Source: Papio anubis (taxonomy: Eukaryota > Chordata > Mammalia > Primates > Cercopithecidae). From it: DNA of 64,000 nucleotides. A program made the translations under genes and the position numbers. Within the stretch, counting starts at the first letter, position 1. The number at the start of each line of letters is the position of its first letter. The notes below the pieces were generated by a model. It was given only the letters and a program-made list of their open reading frames with translations. It searched no databases and had not been told where the DNA came from. The stretch is from positions 75,479,754 to 75,543,753 of the forward strand of contig NC_044989.1 of NCBI RefSeq assembly GCF_008728515.1, read 5' to 3'. Below are positions 33,148 to 45,113 of this stretch, piece by piece.

Positions 33148-33450
33148 GGCCGGGCACGGTGGATCACGACTGTAATCCCAGCACTTTGGGAGGCCAAGGC
33201 AGGTGCATTACAAGGTCAGAAAATCGAGACCATCCTGGCTAACATGGTGAAACCTCGTCTGTACTAAAAATACAAAAAATTAGCCGGACATGGTGGCGGG
33301 CGCCTGTAGTCCCAGCTACTCAGGAGGCTCAGGCAGGAGAATGGCAGGAAGCCGGGAGGTGGAGCTTGCAGTGAGCTGAGATGGCGCCACTGCACTCCAA
33401 CCTGGGCTACAGAGCGAGACTCCGTTTCAAAAAAAAAAAAAAAAAAAAAA
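33148..33450 (+). mobile_element. AluY, sense
   Basis: Complete Alu with a 22-base A-tail; 'ggagcttgcagtgagctgag' is the AluY-type block. Target duplication aaaacatcttg / aaaagcatcttg around 33,136-33,147 and 33,452-33,463. Confidence 0.92.
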
Positions 33451-33739
33451 GAAAAGCATCTTGGTCTAGCAGCTTTTTTCAAGATAATTTTATGACAGCT
33501 TAAGAATATCTAGTGATTCCATATTTATTAGTCAATTTAGGTGTTTTGTTTTTAATAAGAAAATTATGTTTGTTCTAGAAGCACATTCATTAATGGTCTA
33601 AAATACGTTATAGTGAGATGGACTTAGGGAAGGAGAGGGATGGAGAGTAATTTATGGTCTATCATTGTTTCTTCTCCTGTTTCTCTTACTCTATTTTCGC
33701 ATCTTTTTCATTTTCTATTTGATTGGATATTTTTCTCAA

Positions 33740-34480
33740 ATATTTTCCATAGATGAAGAACATGAGTATTTTGACATATTCTTTAAATTCTTGCAAATCT
33801 TCATTTCCCGTGACCAGTCTTAGATGTCTTCCAAAAGATCCATGATACCTTGGGTGGTTGAAGATTCTCAGATCAAACTTGTTTACTCTGAATATTAGTC
33901 CACTGTCTTCTAGTTTCTAGTGCTGTAGATGAGAAGTTCAATGTCAATAGGATTTTTAACATTTTTTGTTGTTTGTTTTTATCTCCTGGAAGCCTGTAAG
34001 ATTTTCTCCCGATACTTAATGTTGGAGAATTTTACCAGTATATGCCTAGGCATGGCCCTTTTTCCTCTCAATCCTTCCCGAGCCTTAGTGGGCCCTTTCA
34101 GACTGCAGACTCAGGCGTTCGTAATTACGGGGAAATTTTCTACTGATATCTCTTTAATTATTGCCTCTTTTCCAATGTTTCTGTTTTCATTTTTGGAAAC
34201 TATTAATATTATTGGCATGTCAAAGCTCCTGGACCTATTGTCTATTATTTTTTTTCTCATGGTTGCCATCTCTTTATATTGTTGTTGTTTATATTTTATA
34301 CTTTGTTTGGAGCTCTTCCTTGCATTTGTTCTTGCAGGCCACTGACTTATGTCTCAACAGAGCAGATTCCCTTTTAATTCATCCACAAAATTATGTAATT
34401 TGAAATTATGTTTTCTACCTTCAAACATTCTTTTCTGTGTTTCATTTCAACTTCCTTAAGTATGCTATTATTTTTTAATC
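33740..34480 (-). mobile_element. L1M/HAL1-like ORF1 region, antisense, block A
   Basis: Antisense ORF1-type sequence: 'ggagaattttaccagtatatgcc', 'ctctttaattattgcctcttttcc', 'attattggcatgtcaaagctcc'. The plus-strand open frame at 33,929-34,345 is only the reverse of this region. A second block of the same region follows at 35,180-36,060, so two elements are present. Confidence 0.55.
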
Positions 34481-36224
34481 AGGTTTTACTCGTGTCTTCC
34501 TGTTATTCTTATTTTACTTACATATCTTCTTTGATCCTTGGTTCCCCCTTTCTGCCTTCTTTCAGGTTAATTGAAAAACATTTAATACACCACTTAATTT
34601 CTTCTATTTGCTTCTTGCTACAACTCTTTTTATTATTTTTAGGGGCTGCTTTAGGACTAACAACATGTATCCTAATTTATCAAAGTTTACTTAGAGTTAA
34701 TATTGTAGGACCTGACTTCACACTTCATGGACACTTCTTACTTTCTGCTTCCCCTTTCAAAAATGTAACAACATTACAATGGTATATTATTATTCATTCA
34801 TATTCATTACATTGTTTGTGCCATTATCATATTTTTTCTTCACTTATTTTAAACCTCACCTACCTTACAATGTTGTTCTTTTTGTTTTGTCTTGTTTTGC
34901 TTTAAACACCAGTTGTCCTATAAGAAAATTATAAAAAGAGAAAAATTAGATTATATTTACATTTACTCACTTCCTGCTTCTGGTATTCCACATTTCTTCC
35001 TTTAAATCTGAGTTTCTGTCTGTATTATTTCCCTTCAGCCTGAGAAACATTCTTTAGCACTTTGCATAGTGTAGACTTGCTGATGACAAATTCTCTTCAT
35101 TTTTATCTCTTTGAAAATTATCTTTATTTTTACACTTGCCTTTGAAGAATATGTTTACTAGATATGGAGTTCTGGGTAGCCTATTTAAGAATTTTAAATG
35201 TAGCATTCTTTTGTCTTTTGGCCTCCATTGTTTTTTATGATAAGCCTGTAGTAATTTTTATTTTTAATTCCTAGTAGGTGATCTCTGATTCCTTTCAGTT
35301 GACTCCTCATCTTTTATTTTTTTTGTAAGTGATTTGACTATGATATATTTTGATGTTGCTTTCTTTGCATCTATACTGGCTGGAGTTTACTAAGCTTACT
35401 GTATTGAAGTCAATGTTTTTCATCAAGTTTGAAAAATATTTTGTCAATTATTTTTCATTGCCTTATGCTCACTGTATGTGTTTCTGGGAGTCCAATATTC
35501 GTTACGTTAGTCTGATATTGTCTTAGAGGTCCCTGAGACTCTGGTCATTTGTCTTTAGTCTTCTTTTTTGCTCTGATTTGATCATTTATATTGGTCTTCA
35601 AGTTCACTGACCCTTTCTTACAATTTTTCTAATCTGCTGTTAAGCCCAGTGAGTGAGTTTTAAGTGTTATTTATTGTACTTCTCAGTTCTATAATTTTGA
35701 TTTGGTTGTTTTCTGAAAAATAAGTTCTATTTCTCTTCTGAGACCCCTTGTCTGTTCACTCATCAAGACTGTATTTTTCTCTAGGCCCTTCAAGATATTT
35801 TAAGTAGACATTTTAACGTCTTTGCTAAGTCCAACCTCAGGCTCGCTTTTGAGACTCTTTCTACTGGCTTTTATCCTCTTGACTCTGGATGACATTTTTC
35901 TTATTTCTTAACATGTCTTGTAATTTTTTGTTTATAATTTATAATACTGGATATTATAAATAATACATTGTAGAGTCTCTGAGTGCTGTTCCTATGAAGA
36001 ATGTTATTTTTTGTTCTAGCTGTCAGTTTGATTGATTGATCATTTTGAGTTTGTATGGTTTGGTTTTATGCTTTTTAAGGGCAAATCTCTGATATTTCTA
36101 AGGTGTTTTCCAAGCTTATATTACTGGCTGAGACTCAGTCTTCAAAACCTACTTTTTATGTGGATCTTGTCAAAGCTTGATTTTAGAAGTCACCAGGGCA
36201 GGACTAAGCTTGGTCTTACACTAG
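34481..36224 (-). mobile_element. L1M/HAL1-like element, antisense, block B
   Basis: 'tatgatatattttgatgttgc', 'gtccaatattcgttacgttagtc', 'aggtccctgagactctgg' and 'ctgttaagcccagtgagtg' are antisense ORF1 landmarks; 'aataatacattgtagagtctc' and 'gtcaccagggcagg' fit the 5' side. It covers the same ORF1 part as block A and ends at a MER20-like element. Confidence 0.55.
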
Positions 36225-36226
36225 GG

Positions 36227-36433
36227 CAAGGGTCAGCAAACCATGATCTACTGGCAAAATATGACCCACTGCATTTTTTGTAAAATGTATTAGAGCAAGC
36301 CCATTTTTCATATTTTATATCGCTGCTTTCACACTAAAACAGCAGAATTGAGTAGCTGCCACAGAGACTGTATGGCCCTCAAAAGCTAAAATATGATTAT
36401 TAGATCCTTTATGGAAAAAGTTTGCCACCCCTG
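36227..36433. mobile_element. MER20-like hAT-Charlie element, copy 2
   Basis: From CAAGGGTCAGCAAACC to GTTTGCCACCCCTG, so the terminal inverted repeats (CA.GGGTC.GCAAAC / GTTTGCC.CCCCTG) are still visible. I see no 8-bp target duplication. Confidence 0.75.
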
Positions 36434-37054
36434 CTTTATGGTGTGGTTGTATTGTCATGGTTGAGTGTGAAAACTCCACCGGATATATCTTTTTTTTTTT
36501 CCTCCCCCATTTTTCCTCTCTTTGGCTCCTCTGCCCCATTAGGTGGGTTGTCTCTCCAGGACTCAGGGTTAACCACTAGAACACCCTACGCCACAAGAAC
36601 TCTGTAGCTTCTGGAAGGTGTGTTCTGTAGAAGCAGAATGACTGTCAGTTCTCTGCCGAGGAAGCTTCCCTGCTCCCTGGTCTTTATGTATTCTTGAGGC
36701 CTCTGAGGCAAGAAGACTCAGTTCATGCAGATCCTTCTTAGTCTTTTATGAGTTGTGTGACCAGTATGCTCATGTGAGGGCAAGGTCAAATCTCTCTCCC
36801 TATTCCAGGTCTCTGAGTACCAAGTTTTGTTCCAAGATCTTCTGCTTTCTGATTCTCATCTCCAGGCTGTGATGCTCTTGAGGAGAAAGACACACACAGT
36901 TCTCTTTGCTGAGATTCCCAAAAGTGTCTAAATTCTTATACTCAGTACTTGTTGGTTTGAGCAGCCCTTTGGCTCAAGACAAGAAAATAGCTTAGAATTG
37001 GAACTTAGGAAGAAAATAAATTATTCTCAGTTCTCCCTGTTTGCAGAATCTTCA
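36434..37054. other. No feature recognised
   Basis: Contains a T-run near 36,489-36,499. Nothing else could be assigned. Confidence 0.4.
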
Positions 37055-37290
37055 TTTATTTATTCGACAAATATTTACTGAGCACCTACTATGTTCCTGG
37101 CATTCTTCTAGGCAATAGAAACAAATGGTGAGTCAAACAGGCATGATACCTGCTTCAAGGAAGCTAGTGAGAAAGACAGACATTAAACAAATGATCCCAT
37201 TAATAAATTCATAATTATGAATCATTATAGCTGCTCTGAAAGAAGACTCGGGGGTAGTAAGAGAGAGTACAATGGGGAGCTGACTTAGAC
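37055..37290 (-). mobile_element. L2 LINE 3' end, antisense
   Basis: 'ttatttattcgacaaatatttactgagcacctactatgttcctgg' is the reversed L2 3' end; it continues 'gataa ... cttcaaggaagctagtg' and 'gacagacattaaacaaatg'. Confidence 0.75.
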
Positions 37291-38454
37291 ACAAACGCAT
37301 GATCATGAACTGATGATTAATGCTTAAATCTCTCAACTTTCCCACTGTAATTTCTCCCTGATAATATTTTTGAATCAGCAATGTCATTTTCCCCATAGAA
37401 GCATCTTCTGCCCTGGCCATGTCCACTGAGGACATGATATTTTAATATTTACAACTAGTGATAAGACTCATGAGGCTAAATGTTTCAAAAAATCCAGATT
37501 TTTATTCTCAAATGATTTCAGGCTAAAGCCCTGTAATCCTAAACTACTAAGCAGAACAAAAGTGAGAAGACTGTTTATCACTGATAAAACATTTCCTACA
37601 GTGAATAAGCATGAACATTCTGAAATTTGTTTATAAGATGTTGTGGTTGCGGTTGGGAGGGATAAGGGACAAAGGTGGGGGCACAGTTGACTTCTGAATT
37701 TATTTCCTGGATAACTAAAGCTCCATGGTAAATGACTAAGACAAATCATTTCTTTATCACCAAAATAAACTAAAGTGAAAGTGATGTTTCTTGACCCAGT
37801 GATTCTTAGAACCTTTGCTTTTTTATTGCTGGAAATGTGGCATGTGACCTTTGCTATTGTGAAAAAATCTGAGGCCTGAGCAGCCGATGGAACTAAAATA
37901 AACAGATTATTAGTGGAGGGAGCACTGAAACTGAGTTTGGTGATTCTCAGTCCAGTATCTTCCCACTAGGTTTTGAATCCTAGATGCTTAGCCCTGAGTG
38001 AGAATGTTGCTGATCTTTTTCCAGGGCTTAGCAGAACCATGTCATCTTACCAAACCACTATTTTCAAAAAGTGTTAGTAGAGAAAGAGTTTCTTTTTAAT
38101 GAGATTAAAATAAAAATTACTGTGAGAAATCCAGTTATCACTAAGATGGAAGCCTTTTATGACATATTCAGAGGGAACTTATTTTTTAAATTTACCATTA
38201 TTTTGTTTACCTAAGACAAGTGGGAAATTAACACCACACTTACAAGCAATAAGGTTGTCTGAAATTGATCCATTTTATGTTAGAAAGATTGAGTTGATTT
38301 TCTAATCGTTGTTTTTGTTGATACCCGGGCAATTTTATTTATTTTATATTAAGAAAGAAGTATTTACTAACTATTTAACACTTTCGTGCATTGTACCATT
38401 TTTATGATCTATGCAATGTAAGAGTCCTATTGCTACTTGTGCATATATCACAAT
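37291..38454. other. No feature recognised (about 1.2 kb)
   Basis: AT-rich DNA without identifiable element. Minus-strand open frames at 37,133-37,435 and 37,468-37,749 have no motif I can name. Confidence 0.4.
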
Positions 38455-38590
38455 TAAAACTATATATTATATATGTACACATTATATGTATATATAGTAT
38501 ATATGTATATATAGTATATATGTATAAACCTGGGGTGGAAAAGGCTTATGTAAATATCTGACACACACACACACTCACACACACACAAAA
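38455..38590. repeat. AT-rich and (CA)n microsatellites
   Basis: 'tatatagtatatatgtata' units at about 38,455-38,527 and a CA run at about 38,561-38,587. The Tigger1 element that follows has more TATA-type repeat on its far side (41,898-41,944). Confidence 0.85.
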
Positions 38591-38962
38591 CGCAATGCAG
38601 TACAGTGAGACTGCTTTACATAAATGACCATGAAAATATGGGTGTCAACACTATTACTTAGCACTCAGCTTTACCTTCTTTGCTGTTATTGTATGAATAT
38701 TCAGATTGTCTATTTGGAAAATTAAAAGAAGAAATGGATATTATATATAATATAACTAGTAAAGAAAATGAAATGTATGGGAGAAATTCTGGAAGGAGAT
38801 ATTTCGATTATGCATGTAATATACACACATACATACATATATGGTGAAATTATATATTTGCATACCTCACAGTTGTTGCAAGTTCAGTTCTGACCACCTT
38901 AATAAAGAGAATATCATAATAAAGCAAGTCATATGAATTTTTTGCTTTCCCAGCACATGTAA

Positions 38963-39045
38963 AGTATTACATACTTTTTACATACTTGTAAAAAGTAATT
39001 ATTGTATTAAATAATTATGTATGCATGTAAAAAGTATGTAATACT
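38963..39045. repeat. Palindromic insert in the Tigger1 end (20-bp perfect arms)
   Basis: AGTATTACATACTTTTTACA (38,963-38,982) and its exact reverse complement (39,026-39,045), 43 bases apart. The loop holds a second inverted pair, taattatt / aataatta. Normal Tigger1 has no such block here. Confidence 0.92.
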
Positions 39046-39174
39046 TGTAAAAGCATTGTTGTCTATTAAGTGTGCAATAGCATTATGTCTAAAGAAATAA
39101 TATACATATCTTAATTAAAAATACTTTATTGCTAAAAATGCTAACAATCATCTGAGTCTTTAGTGAGTCATAAT

Positions 39175-39478
39175 CTATTTTTTATTTATTTTCTTTTGAG
39201 ACAGAGTCTCACTGTCGCCCAGCCTGGAGTGCGATGGCATAATCTTGGCTCACTGCAGCCTCTGTCTCCTGGGTTCAAGTTATTCTCCTGCCTCAGTCTC
39301 CTGTGTACCTGGGATTACAGGCTCATGCCACGACGCCTGGCTAATTTTTGTATTTTTAGTAGAGATGAGGTTTCACCGTGTTGGCCAAGCTGGTTTTGAA
39401 CTCCTGATCTCAGGTGATTCGCTCAGCTTGGCCTCCCAAAGTGCTGAGATTACAGGCGTGAGCCACCGTGCCTGGCCT
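39175..39478 (-). mobile_element. AluS, antisense, in Tigger1
   Basis: Complete Alu in reverse, flanked by agtcataat (39,166-39,174) and again at 39,482-39,490. It interrupts the non-coding left part of Tigger1. Confidence 0.92.
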
Positions 39479-39539
39479 CTAAGTCATAATTTTTTGCTGG
39501 TGAAAGGTCTTGCCTGGATGTTGACAGTTGCTTTGCTGA

Positions 39540-41218
39540 CTGATCAGGGTGGTGTTCACTGAAAGTTAGGGTGGCTATGGCAATTTCTTAAAGTAAAACA
39601 ACAACGAGGGCAAAAAATGAAGGTTTCCACATCAACTGACTTCATGAAAGATTTTTCTGTAGTATGCAATGCTGTTTGATGGCATTGTACCCACACTAGA
39701 ACTTCTTTCACAATTGGAGTCGATCCTCTAAATCCTACCTGTGCTTTGTCAACTAAGTTATATAATATTCTAAATATTTCGTTGTCACTTCAACAATGTT
39801 TAAAGCATCTTGCCAGGAATAAATTTCATCTCAAGAAAACACTGTCTGTGCTCATTCATAAGAAGCAACTTTTTTGTCTGTTAAACTTTTATCATAAGAT
39901 TGCAGCAATTCAGTCACATCTTCTAATTGTAGTTCTCTTGCTATTTCCATCACATCTGCAGTTACTTCTTCCACTGAAGTCTTGAACCTCCCCATCGTCA
40001 TCCATGAGAATTGGAATCAATTTCTTCCAAACTCCTGTTAATATTGTAATTTTGACCTTCTCCTATAAATCATGAATGTTCTCAATGGCATCTTGAATGG
40101 TGAATCATTTCCAAAAGATTTTCAATTTGCTTTGATCAGATCCATCAGAGGAACCACTATCAATAGCAGCTATAGCCTACAAAATGTATTTCTTAAATAA
40201 CAGGACTTAAAAGTCAAAACAACTTCTTGCTCCATGGGCTGCAGAATGGATGTTATGTTAGCAGGCATGAAAACAATGTTAATCCCCTTGTACATCTCTG
40301 TCTGAGCCCTTGAATGACAAGACACATTGTCAATGAGCAGTAATATTTTAAAAATACTCTTTCTTTTTTTTTAGCAGTAGGTCTCAACAGTGGGCTCAAA
40401 GTATTCAGTAAACTGTGCTGTAATGAATGTGCTGTCATCCAGGCTTTGTTGTTTTATTAATAGAGCTAGGCAGAATAGACTTAGCATAATTTTTAAGGGC
40501 CCTAGAATTTTCCAAATGGTAAATGAGCATTGGCTTTGACTTAAAGTCACCAGCTGCATTTGTACCGAATAAGAGAGTAAGTCTTCACTTTGAAGCTTTG
40601 AAGCTGGTGTTGACTTCTCTCTAGCTATGGAAGTCCTAGATGACATCTTCTTCCAATAGAAGGCTACTTCATGTACATTGAAAATCTGTTGTTTACCCAC
40701 CTTCACCAATTATCTAAGCTAGAGCTCTTTCTGGATAACATGGTGCAGGTTCTACATCAGCACTTGCTGCTTCACCTTGCACCTTTATATTATGGAGATG
40801 GCTTCTTTTTTTAAACCTTATAAACAACCTCTACTAGCTACCAACTTTTCTTCTGCAGCTTCCTCACCTCTCTCAGCCTTCATAGAATTGAAGAGAGAGG
40901 ATCTTGTTCTGAATTAGGCTTTGGCTTAAGGGAATGTGACCAGTTTGGGCTTCTATCCAGACAAATACAACTTTTCCATATCAGCAATAAAGCTATTACA
41001 CTTTCTTATCTTTCATGTGTTCACTGGAGTAGTGCTTTTAATTTCCTTCAGGAACTTTTCCTTTGCTTCCGCAACTTAGTTGTTTGGTAGAAGAAGCCTA
41101 GCTTTTGGCTTATCTCAGCTTTCCACATGCCTTCCTCACTAAGCTTAATGAGTTTTAGCTTTTCATTTAATTTGAGAGATATGTGGCTCTCCTTTTCACT
41201 TAACACTTAGAGACCACT
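39540..41218 (-). pseudogene. Tigger1 transposase pseudogene
   Basis: The start corresponds to GTG at 41,216-41,218 (ATG lost), followed by a DNA-binding part and then the DDE region. A surviving open segment, 40,371-40,709, contains QQIFNVHEVAFYWKKM, the catalytic block whose first Asp is replaced by His (family NVDET). LLLIDNVSCH, with the second Asp, is visible near 40,341-40,312. Frameshifts and stops separate these. Tigger transposases resemble the CENP-B family and acted in the nucleus at the element ends; this copy is inactive. Confidence 0.88.
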
Positions 41219-41526
41219 GTAGGGTTATTAATTGGCCTAATTTCAAATTGTTGTGTCTTTGGGAATAGGAAGGCCCAAAAAGAGGGAGGGAAATGAGGAA
41301 AACAGTCAGTAGAGCAGCCAGAACACGCACAACATTTATTGTTTGCTGTCTTACATTAGCATGGTTCATGGTTCCCCAGAACAATTACAATAGTAATAAC
41401 AGAAATCACTGGGCACATATCATCATAATGTATGTAGTAATAAGAAAAGTTTGAAATATTGTACAAATTTCCAAAATATGACACAGAGATAAAAAGTGAA
41501 CACATGCTGTTTAAAAAATGGTGCTG

Positions 41527-41790
41527 TAAGGTCAAGAGTTTGAGACCAGCCTGAATAACATGGTGAAACCCCGTCTCTACTAAAAATATAAAAGTTAGCC
41601 AGGCGTGGTAGCCTGCGCCTATGTTCCAGCTACTCAGGAGGCTGAAGCAGGAAAATCTCTTGAACTTGGGAGGCGGAGGTTGCAGTGAGACGAGATCATA
41701 CCACTGCACTCCACCCTGGGCAACAGAGCGAAACTCCATCTCAAAAAAAAAAAAAAAAAAAGAAAAAAAGAAAAAAAGAAAAAGAAAAAG
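41527..41790 (+). mobile_element. 5'-truncated AluS, sense, in Tigger1
   Basis: Begins at 'taaggtcaagagtttgagacc', lacking about the first 50 bases of Alu. The tail has become A-runs broken by single G (41,744-41,790). A perfect 12-bp target duplication, aaaatggtgctg, lies at 41,515-41,526 and 41,791-41,802. Confidence 0.94.
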
Positions 41791-41897
41791 AAAATGGTGC
41801 TGATAGAGTAGCTTGATGCAGGGTTACCACAAACCTTCAATTTGTAAAAAATTGCACTATCTGTAGAATATAATAAAGTGAAGCATAATAAAATGAT

Positions 41898-41944
41898 CTA
41901 TATATGTGTGTGTATATATATACATATATATATGTATATATACT
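41898..41944. repeat. (TA/TG)n microsatellite
   Basis: Alternating 'tatatatgtgtgtgtatatatata' type sequence at the right boundary of Tigger1. Confidence 0.85.
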
Positions 41945-42179
41945 CACCTACAATGATTGCACATGTGGAGACTGGTGAAAAGAGAAACCTAAGGTTTCTC
42001 TAGGGTTTTGTTTTCTAAAAAAATGGTTTTAATTTGATTTTATTTACCCATAAGTAAAATAATTTAGGAGTTACTTTTTTACTTAATGTTATTTATCCAT
42101 TTTCCACTAAGGGTTTCATGTTTTCATTATTGCTTTATGTTAACTTGTATGTGTGTATACAAATACATATATTTATTTA

Positions 42180-42920
42180 TTTAAAGTATCTCTTTTTATT
42201 GTGTTCAAAACACATAAGATAAAATTTACCATCTTAACCTTTTTTAAGTGTATAGCAAAGAAGTGTCAATTGTATGCACATTGTTGTGCAACAGACATCT
42301 AAAACGTTTTCATCTCACAAAACTGAAACTCTGTATTTACTGAACAACCCTTCTTTTCTCCCATCCTCCAGCCCCTCCCAACCACCATTACACATTCTAA
42401 CAGTCTGACAACTTTCGACATCTCATAAAAGTGGAATTGTATATTTGTCTTCTTGTGACTGTGTTATTTTATTTATAATAATGTCTTCAAGGTTCATCCA
42501 TGTCATAACATGTGGCAGAATTTTCTTCTTTTCTAAGGCTGAATAATATTTTATTGTATGCATATGCCACATTTTCTTTATCCATTCATCTGCTCATTAA
42601 CCATTAGGTTGCTTCTTCCTCTTGGCTATCGTAAATAATGCTGCAATAAACATGTTTGCAAAAATCTCCTTAAGATCATGTTTCCGTATTGTTTGAATAA
42701 ATACACTGAAATTTCATGACTAGATCATATGGTAGTTCTATATTTAATTTTTGGGAAACCTCCATATTCTTTTCCATGAGAGCTGCACTGTTCCACATTC
42801 ACACCAACAGTGCACAAGAGCTAATTCTTCCACATCCTTGCTAACACTTGTTCCTTTCTGATTTTTTAAATAATAGCCATTCTAATGTATGTAAGGTGAT
42901 AGGTCATTGTGGTTTTGGAA
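42180..42920 (-). mobile_element. L1M-type LINE-1 3' end, antisense
   Basis: 'ctttttattgtgttcaaaacac', 'acaaaactgaaactctgt', 'caaggttcatccatgtc', 'aataatgctgcaataaacatg', 'ttccacattcacaccaacagtg' in the order expected for antisense L1MC/L1MD 3'UTR and ORF2 end. Confidence 0.8.
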
Positions 42921-44589
42921 GTTTATTTTCTGGGGAAAGTGAACAGTAGTACCTCAAGGACTCTGGGCACATTAGAGAGCTTAAATGAGACACGGTGCTG
43001 AAAACAGAGTTGGGTAATAATAGGCATGTGCTTCCTTTACTAACAGACCTTGGCCCCCTTCCCTAGCACTGCTTCCAGAATGACAGAAGCCAGGGGTATA
43101 CCAACTCCCACCCACAATCAGAAGATAAGAAATAATTTTCTAGTAAAAAAAAAAAAAAAAAAAGGCTCTCCAGAAAAGACACCATTGCAATTTCAAAGGT
43201 CCCCAATGAAAAATGTTAACAACAATTTTGAATATTACCAGAATAAATTAAATGCTTTTCCAATTCTCAGTTAAAATTACTTTCAGGGTAGGATTCTATA
43301 CCTACCATATTATCAATCTAGTGTGAAAAATTAAACCAATTTCAGGTATTTGAAAGATTGAAAAATATATTCCCAAGTGTCCTGTCTTAAAAGCTAATAG
43401 AGGAGTACTTAAGCAAAAGAAGGGAGTAAATGAAGAAAGGAAGACATGGTATCCAGGAAGCAAAGAGCTTTAACAGAGAGACACAGTGAAAGAACATTTC
43501 AGAAGTTCAGATAGATAGCAGACCTAGAAAGACCTAGAGTCTGGATTGGTTCAGAAGAATAGATGCTTCAAGGTTCTTTGAGGGAAATCTCCATGTTAAT
43601 AATAGGCATATAAGACATTGGGGAGATATTAGAACATTTTTTAAAACTTTGTCTACAAAAACATCATTCAAAAAAGGCAATTTCTAACAACATAGATTTT
43701 ACATTCTAATTCTTCAAACTTTTAAATTTTCTATTGGCAAATTCTTCAACCCATTGCTCAGTCTTCTTGGTCATCTATCTGTAACTAAATCTGTTATCTA
43801 TGATAAAGGGAGAGTAGCAGCACCTGATAAGTTCATGTGGTATAAGGCTTTTCTATTAACAGATTTATCTGTTCCAAGTAAGAGACAAGGTGGGTCCCTG
43901 TCTGCTTTTGGGGTTTGCAGTGTAATAGAAAGATGATTTTTCTAGGGAATCAGAAGCAGTGGGCTCTATGTCAGTTCTTGCAATATCAAACTGTATAATT
44001 TTGGGTAATTTGTTTATCTTCTGTTTCCACTTTTTTTCTTTGCTGAATAGAGTCAAACCTGTCATAAAGGAATGCTATAAGTTGCAAATTAGATTTCACA
44101 CCATTTTTTTAAACCATAAAGCCTTCTCTCTAAAGAAAGCACACTATTGAAATGTTTCTGTTTACTCAGATACCATATTGCCACATAAATCTTCCTATCT
44201 GTCTTCTGAAAGAAATTATGCAAATGTTTGCAGTAACAGTTCTTTAAAATTTGCTGATATCTGAGGAGAATCATTGTCCAGAGACACTGTTTTATTTGAT
44301 ATTTGAATTAAGGTGAAAACTGAAGATGAAATGGGCCAAGTCTCCTTTCTTTTCCATAGTGGTATTTTACTATTACAGACTTGTGTGATTTTATGGGATC
44401 CTTAGTAGCCAAGGAACTTGCTAGAATTTGATGGGTAGCTGAATCACACAGGAAATCAGTAGGGCTGAAAAACAACCAATTATATATAAAAAATTATATG
44501 AAGATATATGCTAGGAAGAGCAAGTATATGTATATACACAACAAGATATTCTAGGGAGAGTAAATCCAACCTTCTGTCTTTTCTATTTT
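42921..44589. other. Unassigned DNA with an A-run
   Basis: An A-run lies at about 43,144-43,162. No repeat family or coding pattern recognised in the remainder. Confidence 0.4.
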
Positions 44590-44778
44590 CTCTTCAGGCC
44601 TTCCATGGATTGGATGCTGCACACTCACATTGGGGAGAGCCATTGGCTTTACTCAGTCCACCAATTCAAATGATAATCTCTTCTAGACCCCTCACAGACA
44701 CAACCAGAAATAATATTTAACCAGATATCTGGGCATCCTGTGACCCATTCAAGTTGACACATAAAATTAATTGTCACA
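44590..44778 (-). mobile_element. MLT2-type LTR fragment, antisense
   Basis: 'tgctgcacactcacattggg', 'cagtccaccaattcaaatg', 'cccctcacagacacaacc', 'aagttgacacataaaattaattgtcaca': the reversed first ~190 bp of an MLT2-like LTR. The rest of the LTR is absent. Confidence 0.7.
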
Positions 44779-45113
44779 GGGGGCCTTCTTCTGTGCATTT
44801 CCAAAACAAAAGACAAGTGCAGAGATGGCTGTATTTGCTTGTGTCAGCTCAATTTTCTTTAAATAAATAAAAAGTTGAGAAATCAGAAAAACTCAGCTGC
44901 AGCTCTGAGTGTGTTTGTGCTTAGAGCAGAGGATCAAAAACCAATTTCACACTGATAAATAGGTACAACTAATCTGTTTTCACTACAAAGATTTCAAAAA
45001 GGTCTTCCTTTTCAAAGGCCAGGTTTATTTTGCAAAGGTAGAGATCTCTACATACATTCTTGCTTTCTTAGCAGTGGTTTATATCGAAGAAACACACAGA
45101 GGCTAAAAGCTTT
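44779..45113. other. No feature recognised
   Basis: Nothing assignable. Confidence 0.4.

Larger units (their letters stand above)
32104..33650 (-). mobile_element. Ancient L1M ORF2, antisense (right part of the split element)
   Basis: Continues the antisense ORF2 from 14,869: 'gtaggtctcacatactgc', 'gcatatttattgtaattgggatc', and further on 'gtatgtttttcttccatcg' and 'gaatttattcctgtgtttgatgg'. It is interrupted by a MER20-like element (32,312-32,547) and an AluY (33,148-33,450). Very diverged; no frame survives. Confidence 0.55.
38857..41906 (-). mobile_element. Full-length Tigger1 DNA transposon (pogo/Tc1-mariner), antisense
   Basis: Left end 'gcatacctcacagttgttgc', right end 'gtagaatataataaagtgaagcataataaaatg', the terminal regions of Tigger1. 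Subtracting two Alus (39,175-39,478 and 41,527-41,790) and their duplications leaves close to the known 2.4 kb. Both ends lie in AT repeat, fitting the TA target preference. A palindromic insert occurs near the left end. Tigger1 is a primate-active, now dead family. Confidence 0.92.

Noticed and set aside
33929..34905. Long plus-strand open frames (138 and 165 codons), hydrophobic and looking membrane-like
   Set aside because: They are the reverse of A-rich L1M/HAL1 sequence; T-rich codons give false hydrophobic proteins. No start context or family motif.
37133..37749. Two minus-strand open frames (100 and 93 codons)
   Set aside because: The first overlaps an L2 3' end; the second has no motif, no flanking splice signal and ordinary base composition.
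40000..41340. Possible host gene exon, because the sequence looks well ordered and unlike L1 or Alu
   Set aside because: It matches Tigger1 transposase in reverse over its full length.
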